From NCBI GenBank assembly GCA_964345035.1, contig CAYFPO010000006.1, positions 1 to 64,000 of the forward strand: a stretch of 64,000 bases of DNA. Direction: 5' to 3'. The first letter of the stretch is position 1. Each line of letters starts with the position of its first letter. This stretch comes from CAYFPO01 sp964345035 (GTDB lineage: Bacteria; Fidelibacterota; Marinisomatia; SCGC-AAA003-L08; GCA-002704045). This document shows positions 56,919-64,000 of the stretch, piece after piece. A program made the translations under genes and the position numbers. The notes under the pieces are model-generated. The model saw only the letters and a list, made by a program, of their open reading frames with translations, made no database searches and was not told the origin of the DNA.

Positions 56919-57905
56919 ATGATTACAAAAACTCACATCTTATTACTTTTGATTTTAAGTATTTCAATAGGGTTTTCTGATATTCCCGTTAATTATTCGA
57001 AAACAGTTGCAAAATCGTTTAATATCAACATTCAACCCGGAGAAGATTCCCAAAAAAAGGATACAAAATACCGATATCCCGGGAAAGCGATGTTGTATTC
57101 TGCTATCCTTCCCGGACTTGGTGAATTGTACACCGGTGCTTGGAAACGTGCGATATTATTTTCAGGAGTTGAAGTGACTGCATGGTCATTGTGGTATACC
57201 AACAATAAAAAAGGTGACGATGAAACCGAGCGATATAAAGCCTATGCTGATGAACATTGGGATTTTAACAGGTGGATGGAAAATTATTATGATTGGCAAA
57301 ATGATACTTTATTAAATGTGTTATTCCAAAACCAGGAGTCAGGTTCTTATGAAAATATCTGGGAAGGGAGTCATCATTTGAATTTCACCAAAACCTACAA
57401 CGGAGATGTTATTGTAATGAGTACAGTCGATCCTGAAAACCCGATTGAGGGAGAACCCGTATTTAGTGATTATTTTGAATATAATATTGCAGGTGATAGT
57501 ATGTCGATAAATTGGGAACTTTACAATAATTTAAATGCTGCTGTTGATCCAAATTTCAGTGTTCAGAAAGATAGAAATTATTACGAAAACATATTTAAAT
57601 ATAATCATTTCCATGCAGGATGGGATGATATAGCAGAGACTGAAATTTACGACAGTGACGGATATTTGATCGCAAAAACAAAAAAAAAGTGGCGATACCG
57701 TGAAATGCGGGATAATGTGGCAAATTATCAGGAAATTGCTGTATACGCCCTGTCTGCAGTCATGTTCAACCATATTGCAAGTATGATCGATGCAGTCTTC
57801 ACTGCAAATGCAAAAAACTCTCAACTCACTGTTTCTGCAAGACCTACATTTAACCCTGCAGGTAAATTGGGAGTAGGAGGGATAAAGGTATCAATTAGAT
57901 GGTAA
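56919..57905 (+). CDS. DUF5683-domain protein (328 aa)
   Basis: After a signal peptide (ILLLLILSISIGFSD) comes the DUF5683 hallmark: YRYPGKAMLYSAILPGLGEL, YTGAWKRAILFSGVE and WSLWYTNNKKGDDETERYKA. A second membrane segment near ALSAVMFNHIASMIDAVF closes the domain, and the end has KLGVGGIKVSIRW. The family is frequent in FCB genomes, with unknown function. It overlaps the BamD-like gene by seven bases, so it may be part of the envelope assembly group. Confidence 0.78.
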   Translation: MITKTHILLLLILSISIGFSDIPVNYSKTVAKSFNINIQPGEDSQKKDTKYRYPGKAMLYSAILPGLGELYTGAWKRAILFSGVEVTAWSLWYTNNKKGDDETERYKAYADEHWDFNRWMENYYDWQNDTLLNVLFQNQESGSYENIWEGSHHLNFTKTYNGDVIVMSTVDPENPIEGEPVFSDYFEYNIAGDSMSINWELYNNLNAAVDPNFSVQKDRNYYENIFKYNHFHAGWDDIAETEIYDSDGYLIAKTKKKWRYREMRDNVANYQEIAVYALSAVMFNHIASMIDAVFTANAKNSQLTVSARPTFNPAGKLGVGGIKVSIRW

Positions 57906-58678
57906 ATGTATTGAGGATATTTTCAATTTTATTCTGTATTATAGTTTCAGTTTCCTGTTTTAATCAAAAAACAGGATTGGAAGATGATTTAAAGAAAAAG
58001 TTTGAAAAAGGATTAACTCTCTTCGAAAAGGGGAAGTATGCCAGAGCACAGGAACAATTTGATTATATTGTTATGAATAGTCCTGGATCCTATATAGCTA
58101 TCGATGCTCAGTATTATCTTGCAGAATCCCTATTTAATACCAAAAACTTTTTTGAAGCGAGTGATGAGTATACGAAATATATTCGATGGTCAGACGACCA
58201 CTCAAAAATTGAAGAATCACGGTATCGTATTTGTGAATGCGCACTACTGTCAACTGGAAAATATCAAAATGACCAGACGGAAACCAGAGAAGCCCTCACA
58301 CTATTACAGGAATTTATTGATATTTATCCAGCTTCACAATACAGGGAAGTCGCAGAGGAATCAGTCAATGCAATTCGTAATAAACTGGCACAAAAAGAAT
58401 TTGAGGCGGGAAGATTATATCTGAAATTGGAGGAGTTTTCTTCAGCTATCATATACTTTAATAGTGTTTTGGAAGAATATTACGATACAGAGTTTGCAGA
58501 CAGAGCCCGCACCGGGATCATTTTTGCCCATTATCTGAATGATGACTTAGAATTGGCAAAATCTTATTTGGAAGAAAATGGTTCACATTTTACCTCTAAG
58601 GATCAGTTACTGAACGCCAACAGAATCCTTAACGGCAATAGAACTGGTTGGGATAATTTTCTGCAGCTTTACAGGTGA
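57899..58678 (+). CDS. BamD-like outer-membrane lipoprotein with TPR
   Basis: The signal has the lipobox VSVSC with C20 lipidated. TPR units follow: GLTLFEKGKYARAQEQFDYI, DAQYYLAESLFNTKNFFEAS and DEYTKYIRWSDDHSKIEES. The length of 259 and the layout match BamD (YfiO), the lipoprotein partner of the BamA barrel assembly machine. The many barrels in the window are possible clients. It overlaps the DUF5683 gene by seven bases and nadD by four. Confidence 0.85.
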   Translation: MVNVLRIFSILFCIIVSVSCFNQKTGLEDDLKKKFEKGLTLFEKGKYARAQEQFDYIVMNSPGSYIAIDAQYYLAESLFNTKNFFEASDEYTKYIRWSDDHSKIEESRYRICECALLSTGKYQNDQTETREALTLLQEFIDIYPASQYREVAEESVNAIRNKLAQKEFEAGRLYLKLEEFSSAIIYFNSVLEEYYDTEFADRARTGIIFAHYLNDDLELAKSYLEENGSHFTSKDQLLNANRILNGNRTGWDNFLQLYR

Positions 58679-59244
58679 AAATAACCATTTTTGGCGGTAG
58701 TTTTGATCCCCCACACTTGGGTCATCTTGCAATAGCCAAAAAATCACTTGAGACTTCCAACCACTTAGTTTTTATACCTGCAAAACAATCCCCTCATAAA
58801 AAAAATAAACCGGCAGCTTCTGAAATCCAACGAATGAAAATGTTAATTTTAATGACAGAAAAATTAGAAAATACACAGATCTGCAATTTTGAAATTGATC
58901 AGAATTATTCCAGCTATACCTGGATCACAGTACAAAAGATAAAATCTGAATTTCAGGGATCAGCAATAGAGGTAGTAATTGGGAGTGATTTATTACCTGA
59001 GCTAAATAATTGGTATAATGCAGATAAACTGTTTAATGAAGTTTCATTTATTTGTTTTCAAAGGGGTGGAATTATTAGTGAAATCCCTGATAACTGTAAA
59101 ATGACTTTTTTTGATAAATTTGATTACAACGTTTCCTCAACAAAAATCAGACAATTATTTTCTGAGGGAAAAATAGAAAAAGTAAAGGAATATCTTCATC
59201 CTCCCGTTTACAGGTATATTATGAATGAAGGAATTTATAAATGA
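58675..59244 (+). CDS. nadD: Nicotinate-nucleotide adenylyltransferase
   Basis: The enzyme adds AMP to nicotinate mononucleotide in NAD synthesis. FGGSFDPPHLGHLAIAK at residues 5-21 contains the nucleotidyltransferase HxGH motif, PAKQSPHKK is the substrate loop, and the C-terminal SSTKIRQLFSEG is the ISSTxIR motif. The start is GTG at 58675, overlapping the previous stop (GTGA). The 189 residues are normal. Confidence 0.95.
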   Translation: MKITIFGGSFDPPHLGHLAIAKKSLETSNHLVFIPAKQSPHKKNKPAASEIQRMKMLILMTEKLENTQICNFEIDQNYSSYTWITVQKIKSEFQGSAIEVVIGSDLLPELNNWYNADKLFNEVSFICFQRGGIISEIPDNCKMTFFDKFDYNVSSTKIRQLFSEGKIEKVKEYLHPPVYRYIMNEGIYK

Positions 59245-60158
59245 TTGGTATGTTATTTTTATTTTTATCCGGGATGGTTTTTTTGTATTATGGAGCAGAA
59301 TATTTAATTGACAATGGTAAAAAACTGGCAATATACCTCGAGATATCTCCTATTATCATCGGTTTGACGATTGTTGCTTTTGGTACGAGTTTACCAGAAA
59401 TGATTGTCAGTTTATTAGCTAATTTAAAAGGTGAGGGTGGAATTGCTTTGGGGAATATAATTGGTTCGAATATTGCCAATATAGGGTTGGTTTTGGGAGT
59501 TTCAGCATTGTTATCACCAATTTCATTACAATTTAGTAAAGCCAGAACAGACTTCTTGTTTTTGGTTTTTATTTCGTTTCTTCTAGTTGCAATTTGTTAT
59601 CTTGGGGAAATAACAAAAATACACGGATTCATATTTGTGTTGCTCTTAGCCGGATATTTAAGATCATTATTCAATAGAGGGAAAGTAAATAATGGTAATA
59701 CTGAATTTACTGATAAAATTCCAATGGTAATATGCTTAACTATTCTGGGTATCTTTTTATTGTATAGCGGTACAGAACTATTTATAAGAGGATCTATCGG
59801 AATTGCAGAGATATTTGGGGTAACTAATACTACTATTGGGTTGACTCTGATAGCGTTAGGTACATCTGCACCTGAACTGGCCGCTTCAATTTCTGCAGCA
59901 CGAAAAGGTGAATCGGATATGATTATTGGCAATATTATAGGATCCAATCTTTTTAATATTCTGGCTGTAATTGGATTTACATCTATCTTTAAGAATATAA
60001 ATATTAAATTTAATGAATTGCAGTATTCGATTTATATTTTTATTGGACTTTCTTGCTTACTGCCTATCATTTTATTAATTAATAATAAGATTAACAGATT
60101 TACAGGCTTTGTTTTCTGTTTCACATACGGAATATTTTTGTATTTAGCATACTATTAA
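59241..60158 (+). CDS. Ca2+/Na+ antiporter (CaCA family, YrbG type)
   Basis: The protein has about ten helices with the two alpha-repeats typical of the family: GTSLPEMIVSLLANLKGEGG then GNIIGSNIANIGLVLG, and GTSAPELAASISAARKGESD then GNIIGSNLFNILAVIG. The acidic residues in GTSxPE coordinate calcium. It exchanges Ca2+ for Na+ (or H+) across the inner membrane. It overlaps nadD by four bases. It is a possible link to the acidic, calcium-binding-looking repeats elsewhere, but this is speculation. Confidence 0.92.
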   Translation: MIGMLFLFLSGMVFLYYGAEYLIDNGKKLAIYLEISPIIIGLTIVAFGTSLPEMIVSLLANLKGEGGIALGNIIGSNIANIGLVLGVSALLSPISLQFSKARTDFLFLVFISFLLVAICYLGEITKIHGFIFVLLLAGYLRSLFNRGKVNNGNTEFTDKIPMVICLTILGIFLLYSGTELFIRGSIGIAEIFGVTNTTIGLTLIALGTSAPELAASISAARKGESDMIIGNIIGSNLFNILAVIGFTSIFKNINIKFNELQYSIYIFIGLSCLLPIILLINNKINRFTGFVFCFTYGIFLYLAYY

Positions 60159-60187
60159 ATACAGGATAATTGTAATCCCCTATGTAA

Positions 60188-60219
60188 TCGGATATTTTGA
60201 AATAAATTATAATATCCGA
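60188..60219 (+). terminator. Hairpin after the antiporter gene, possible terminator
   Basis: TCGGATATT (60188-60196) pairs perfectly with AATATCCGA (60211-60219) across a 14-base loop, 30 bases after the stop. It is not followed by a T-run, so a rho-independent terminator is uncertain. The rest of the 288-base gap 60159-60446 is very AT-rich and holds the second inverted repeat listed below, without a gene I can support. Confidence 0.35.
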
Positions 60220-60367
60220 CGAATACGATAGAATGTTAATGTAAATAAATAATAAATAATTCTAAAAATACGGTATATTGTAAGGTTAATAGTAAGGAAA
60301 TTTATTATATTAATATCAGAAATTAATTATTTCATCAGCACAAGACACCCAGCACCATCAAGTGTTA

Positions 60368-60438
60368 ATAATTTTGCTCCTGCCTTCAGAGAAGCGCGGC
60401 AAACTCCTCCTTTGTCGCGCTTCTCTAACGAGAATTAT
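60368..60438 (+). repeat. Long inverted repeat with CTCCTCC loop upstream of the sensor gene
   Basis: AGAGAAGCGCG (60388-60398) pairs with CGCGCTTCTCT (60416-60426). A GU pair and CAAA/TTTG extend this to a 16-bp stem with loop CTCCTCC (60404-60410). Outside it, ATAATT...CTC (60368-60379, small bulge) pairs with GAGAATTAT (60430-60438). The element is GC-richer than its surroundings and ends 8 bases before the ATG at 60447. It could be a REP-like palindrome, or a leader hairpin whose loop matches an anti-Shine-Dalgarno sequence. Confidence 0.5.
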
Positions 60439-60446
60439 CCCAATAA

Positions 60447-63320
60447 ATGATGAAATTCTATCTTAAATCCCTCATATTTTTCTTCGGTAGTTGTTTTTTC
60501 CTCTTTGGGCAATATAATTTCCTTGTTACGCAGATTTCAACAGACTATGGTCTAAGCCAGAGCCAGGTTATGGCACTCTGCCAGGATAAAACCGGATTTT
60601 TATGGATTGGTACACGAAAAGGAATCAATCGTTTTGATGGCAGAAAAATGACCCAGTTTTATAAACATCAATTTACATCCTTCCCCGACAATGCAATTCG
60701 TACGATGGAAATTACAGAAAATAATCGTTTATGGGTTGGAACAGAAAGGGGTCTTTTTGCATGGGACTTAGCTTTAAATGGTGAGGTAATAAATGAATAT
60801 GGCCCGTTTTTAATCGATCAAATTGTTTATGATATAAACATTACAAAAGAAAAAGTATGGATTGCCTCTCAAAATGGTATTAAAGTGTTTGATGATTTTG
60901 ACGTTCCATCCATTAACCAATTCACCGAACAGCTTAAATTTTTTAATGACTATAGCTGTTTCATGATTTCATCTGTCAATGATTCACTTTTGTTAGTATC
61001 AACCCATAAGCAAAGTCTTTATAAGGTAACACACAATGGTAAAATAATTTCGATAGAAGGGTCTGTTGGAATAGTAAGAAACTCTAATTTTAATACTAAA
61101 AATGGGAAATTATTAATTTGTAGTACTGAGGGTATTGGTGAAATTAATAATGAAACAGTTAATATGGTAAACTACGATGTTTTTGGTCCTGTCTGGGATA
61201 TTGAACCTTTTGAAAATGGATATTTTGTTAGTAGTATGAGTAATGGATTATTTCTTACAGATAATAATTTGTCACCCTTATTTAATTTTGAAACGTTGGG
61301 TATTCCACGATATATAAAAGCATTTTACGTAGATAATAATGGAATTATCTGGGTTGGTACGGATGGATCAGGATTATTCAGAATTTCCAGAAGTCAATTC
61401 CAATCCTATACAACAGATCAGGGATTATTAGATAATGTAATTTGGTCAGTGCAAACTGACACTTTAAATAATAAAGTATACGTGGGCACCTGGGGAGGTC
61501 TGATGATTTATGAAAATGGAAAAATGAAGCCATCAGAATTCAATAAAAAAATAGATAATCTATCCATCAATGCAATTGACGTTGCTTCAGACGGGAATCT
61601 GATTATTGGGAATGACTATAATGTAAATATTATTTCGAGAGATGGTGCTGTTTCGGATTTTCTATTTCATGAAAAAGGTTCAATGATTCACACAGTAAAA
61701 GCAGATAATCTGGGCAGAGTTTGGGTTGGATCTGAATTTTCTCCAAACATTGCTCGTTATGAGAATGGTACATGGAAGAGATTTGAATTTGGTAATAATA
61801 TCAACCAGATATCGGTAAAAGATTTTGAATTTACTTCAGATGGAAAAGTGTGGGTGATTTCAGATAAATATGCAGCAGTAAAAGATGGTATTACCTGGAC
61901 TACATATTTTTTACATGGCAATACCATTTATGATATGGAGATAACTTCCAATGAATCAATTTTGGTTGGTACAGACGAAGGTGTGTGGGAATTTATTGAA
62001 AATGAGTTTGTTCCAAATACCAATGAAATTCCGGAAAATTCATCGGTTTACTTTATAAAGGAAGATTTTGATTCCAATCTGTGGTTTGGCACAGACCAAG
62101 GTGTGTATAAACAAACGAAAGAAAAAGTAATCCTTTACACTTCGATTGACGGGTTAGCAGGAGATGAAACCAATGCAAGGGCTGCTGCAATTGATAAAGA
62201 AGGGAAGATATGGATCGGTACAGTCAACGGCGTTTCCCGGTATACAGAATTTGAAGTAACCCAAAAATTAATTCCAATTTCCTATTTTCAGAATCTGGAA
62301 ACTTCAGATACAACAATAGTATTGACCGGCAAAGAACAAAAAATTGTACTTCAATCTGGGTCATCTTTTTACAGATTTAATTTTGGTGGTATATTTTTAA
62401 ATCAGAGTAAACCATTGAATTATGGCATAAGACTTTCAGGCTTTAATGAAGATTGGACGTGGTCAAAGACAAATGAAATAGTATATGGTGCTTTACATCA
62501 TGGAGATTATAATTTTCAAATTCAGGCACAAATATCAAATGAACAAAAAAGTGATATCGCAAGTATCAATATAAAAATAATTGAACCTGTACTAGAGCGT
62601 ACTGAAGTTATTTTTTTGCTGACATTTATTTTTATTGGTATAATTTTATTGGCAGGATATTTCATTTACAAAAACCGTGTAAGACTAAATTTAACCAGAA
62701 TTGAAATATACCTTTTGAGGGACGTATTTACAGTAATTTTATTTGGTAAAATCCAGAAGAGTACTATTATCCCTTCCAATAAACTCCGTACATTTTTTGA
62801 GGTGATTTTACTGCATTCAATTATGGAAAATAAAGGAATAGAACAAAATAAACTAACCAGATATTTTTGGGATTCAGGAACTCCGGCACAATTAAAAAAT
62901 CGGCGGAATGTTGCAATTACAAAAATTCGAACAGCTTTAATGAGTAAAGAAATTGGTTCAATCATTACTGTAAAAGATCAGCATTATGAATTTTCTGTAC
63001 CAAAAAATTTATATTATTGTGATGTCCAGGATTTTATTGAAAATTATTACTCAGGGAAATCTGCAGAAAAAATGGAAATATTTTCAGATGCTGTGGATCA
63101 TTTCACGAAGGCAGTCACATTGTTCGGGACATCTGGATTATTAAATGAAATTGACAATCCAAAGATAATAAATTACAGCAATCAATTACTTGAAATGGCC
63201 AGAGAATCTGCAGATTATATTGTTAATCATAAAGATATACTCGTAGATGAAAGGACTTTAAAATTGTGTAAGAATATCAGAAAATTGAAACCGATAAAAA
63301 CAGATGATCAATATGATTAA
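60447..63320 (+). CDS. Membrane-bound propeller sensor with SARP-like winged-helix domain (957 aa)
   Basis: A signal peptide (SLIFFFGSCFFLFGQ) is followed by propeller blades of the two-component regulator type (FLWIGTRKGINRFDG, IIWVGTDGSGLFRIS, IWIGTVNGVSRYTE), then a Y_Y_Y-like domain (NYGIRLSGFNEDWTWS, LHHGDYNFQIQAQ). A membrane helix lies at about 721-743 (VIFLLTFIFIGIILLAGYFI). The cytoplasmic end has no histidine kinase. It reads LRTFFEVILLHSIMENKGIE, RYFWDSGTPAQLKNRRNVAI and TKIRTALMSK, then VKDQHYEFSV and DVQDFI, which resembles the SARP (DnrI/BTAD) winged helix. Inference: signal sensing outside controls transcription directly. Confidence 0.75.
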   Translation: MMKFYLKSLIFFFGSCFFLFGQYNFLVTQISTDYGLSQSQVMALCQDKTGFLWIGTRKGINRFDGRKMTQFYKHQFTSFPDNAIRTMEITENNRLWVGTERGLFAWDLALNGEVINEYGPFLIDQIVYDINITKEKVWIASQNGIKVFDDFDVPSINQFTEQLKFFNDYSCFMISSVNDSLLLVSTHKQSLYKVTHNGKIISIEGSVGIVRNSNFNTKNGKLLICSTEGIGEINNETVNMVNYDVFGPVWDIEPFENGYFVSSMSNGLFLTDNNLSPLFNFETLGIPRYIKAFYVDNNGIIWVGTDGSGLFRISRSQFQSYTTDQGLLDNVIWSVQTDTLNNKVYVGTWGGLMIYENGKMKPSEFNKKIDNLSINAIDVASDGNLIIGNDYNVNIISRDGAVSDFLFHEKGSMIHTVKADNLGRVWVGSEFSPNIARYENGTWKRFEFGNNINQISVKDFEFTSDGKVWVISDKYAAVKDGITWTTYFLHGNTIYDMEITSNESILVGTDEGVWEFIENEFVPNTNEIPENSSVYFIKEDFDSNLWFGTDQGVYKQTKEKVILYTSIDGLAGDETNARAAAIDKEGKIWIGTVNGVSRYTEFEVTQKLIPISYFQNLETSDTTIVLTGKEQKIVLQSGSSFYRFNFGGIFLNQSKPLNYGIRLSGFNEDWTWSKTNEIVYGALHHGDYNFQIQAQISNEQKSDIASINIKIIEPVLERTEVIFLLTFIFIGIILLAGYFIYKNRVRLNLTRIEIYLLRDVFTVILFGKIQKSTIIPSNKLRTFFEVILLHSIMENKGIEQNKLTRYFWDSGTPAQLKNRRNVAITKIRTALMSKEIGSIITVKDQHYEFSVPKNLYYCDVQDFIENYYSGKSAEKMEIFSDAVDHFTKAVTLFGTSGLLNEIDNPKIINYSNQLLEMARESADYIVNHKDILVDERTLKLCKNIRKLKPIKTDDQYD

Positions 63321-63963
63321 ATTTGATAAAGTGACCGCTACATATCCCAATAGCACTGGAATTTTTGATCTATCATTTCACATTCCCAGAGGTGAAATTG
63401 TATTTTTAATGGGACCGACGGGGGCAGGAAAATCAACAGTATTACGTGCAATTTTTAAAGATGTAAATATTATTGAAGGAAGTATAACACTGGATGGTCA
63501 GGATTTAAATTCAGTAAAAAAACGGCATACTCCACATTTAAGAAGAAAAATCGGTATGATCTTCCAGGATTTTAAACTTTTAAATGACAGAACTGTATAT
63601 GAAAATGTGGCACTACCACTGAGAATTGCAGGAACTCCTGGAAAAATTATACGAAAACATGTTATGGAATCTTTGGAGCAGGTTGGGCTGAATGGTAAAG
63701 AAAAATCATATCCTTTGGATTTAAGTGGCGGTGAGCAGCAACGGGTTTCCATAGCAAGAGCTTTGGTGAAAAAACCGGAAATCATTTTAGCAGATGAACC
63801 AACGGGAAATCTGGATCCGGTAATTTCAGATGAAATCCTTGATATAATGGAAATTGCCACCAGAGATGGTGCAGCTGTTTTAATGGCAACTCATAATTTC
63901 CCACTCATCCAACCCAGAAAAAAAAGATTTATTGAACTGAATCAAGGCAGAAGAGTGAATTAA
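63313..63963 (+). CDS. ftsE: Cell division ATPase FtsE
   Basis: Walker A is GPTGAGKSTVLRAIF, the signature is DLSGGEQQRVSIARAL, and Walker B is EIILADEPTGNLDP. With ftsX directly after, this is FtsE, which with FtsX activates peptidoglycan hydrolases at the septum. I start at the ATG at 63313 (MIKFDKVTATYPN); an ATG at 63304 adds three residues. Either start lies inside the end of the preceding gene. The stop overlaps the ftsX start by one base (TAATG). Confidence 0.93.
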   Translation: MIKFDKVTATYPNSTGIFDLSFHIPRGEIVFLMGPTGAGKSTVLRAIFKDVNIIEGSITLDGQDLNSVKKRHTPHLRRKIGMIFQDFKLLNDRTVYENVALPLRIAGTPGKIIRKHVMESLEQVGLNGKEKSYPLDLSGGEQQRVSIARALVKKPEIILADEPTGNLDPVISDEILDIMEIATRDGAAVLMATHNFPLIQPRKKRFIELNQGRRVN

Positions 63964-64000
63964 TGACATCACGCTTGTTCTTTCTTTTGTCAGAAAGTTT
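63963..64000 (+). CDS. ftsX: Start of cell division protein FtsX (cut by window end)
   Basis: Only 12 codons are visible after the ATG at 63963 (MTSRLFFLLSES). The one-base overlap with ftsE and the usual ftsE-ftsX order support the call. The sequence itself is too short to show motifs. Confidence 0.6.
   Translation, partial: MTSRLFFLLSES

Noticed and set aside
56890..56922. Ten-codon ORF (MKNLTFMENL) whose stop overlaps the ATG at 56919, like a leader peptide
   Set aside because: The GAGG upstream is only one base from its ATG, and the peptide shows no attenuation-like codons; most likely chance.

Overview
The window is an AT-rich bacterial chromosome segment in which almost every gene lies on the + strand. 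It combines housekeeping genes with many envelope genes: two proteins with type IX secretion (T9SS) C-terminal sorting domains, a PorV-like barrel, GWxTD and DUF5683 proteins, lipoproteins paired with beta-barrels, and an Mla/MCE lipid transport set. This gene content points to a diderm of the FCB superphylum. Some members, such as Neomarinimicrobiota (Marinimicrobia/SAR406) or a relative, fit well, but the placement is inference from gene content only. Several genes carry recognisable Shine-Dalgarno sequences (for example before 2337, 12729 and 46558), and TTG/GTG starts are common.

Layout. 1-1971: 3' part of a secreted T9SS cargo protein. 2000-4870: an accessory-looking patch of small membrane proteins, a truncated RelA/SpoT-type HD protein, a membrane hydrolase-like protein without a normal start codon, several probable frameshifts, and the only minus-strand gene I can support. 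5020-15658: a housekeeping run of ileS, a DksA/TraR-type zinc-finger gene, lspA, rluD, xerC, pckA, hpf, metK and ahcY, mostly with overlaps or very short gaps. 15675-19858: a large lipoprotein translationally coupled to a barrel protein. 19938-25051: gpmI, a propeller-like exported protein, a GWxTD lipoprotein and an Fe-S type RecB-family nuclease. 25164-30257: oppF-like ATPase, mtaB, a deoxynucleoside kinase, purN and purH. 30267-35557: the complete rod-shape cluster mreB-mreC-mreD-mrdA-rodA. 35649-41598: a CpoB/YbgF-like protein, an N-terminal-half glycogen synthase and a second lipoprotein/barrel pair. 41600-47710: TPR lipoprotein, rpiB, glyA, nrdR, mlaE-mlaF-mlaD and a small Trm112/UPF0434-like zinc protein that is easily missed. 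47943-60158: PorV-like barrel carrying a huge repeat insertion, an M6-peptidase-like T9SS cargo, a metalloprotease/propeller/barrel protein, DUF5683, BamD-like, nadD and a Ca2+/Na+ antiporter. 60447-64000: a membrane-bound propeller sensor with a SARP-like winged helix, then ftsE and the start of ftsX.

Most notable. (1) A previously unfamiliar Asp/Asn/Gly-rich repeat of roughly 33-50 residues is shared by two envelope proteins encoded about 10 kb apart: a lipoprotein (37418-40345) and a PorV-like barrel (47943-51290). In the barrel it looks inserted after the first strand region. (2) The 5' leader of the PorV-like gene can fold into a long closing stem with a nested hairpin, followed by a second perfect 9-bp hairpin. 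(3) A long hairpin with a CTCCTCC loop lies just upstream of the membrane-bound regulator at 60447. (4) Two independent lipoprotein/barrel gene pairs share the same ATGA-overlap design, suggesting paired outer-membrane complexes.
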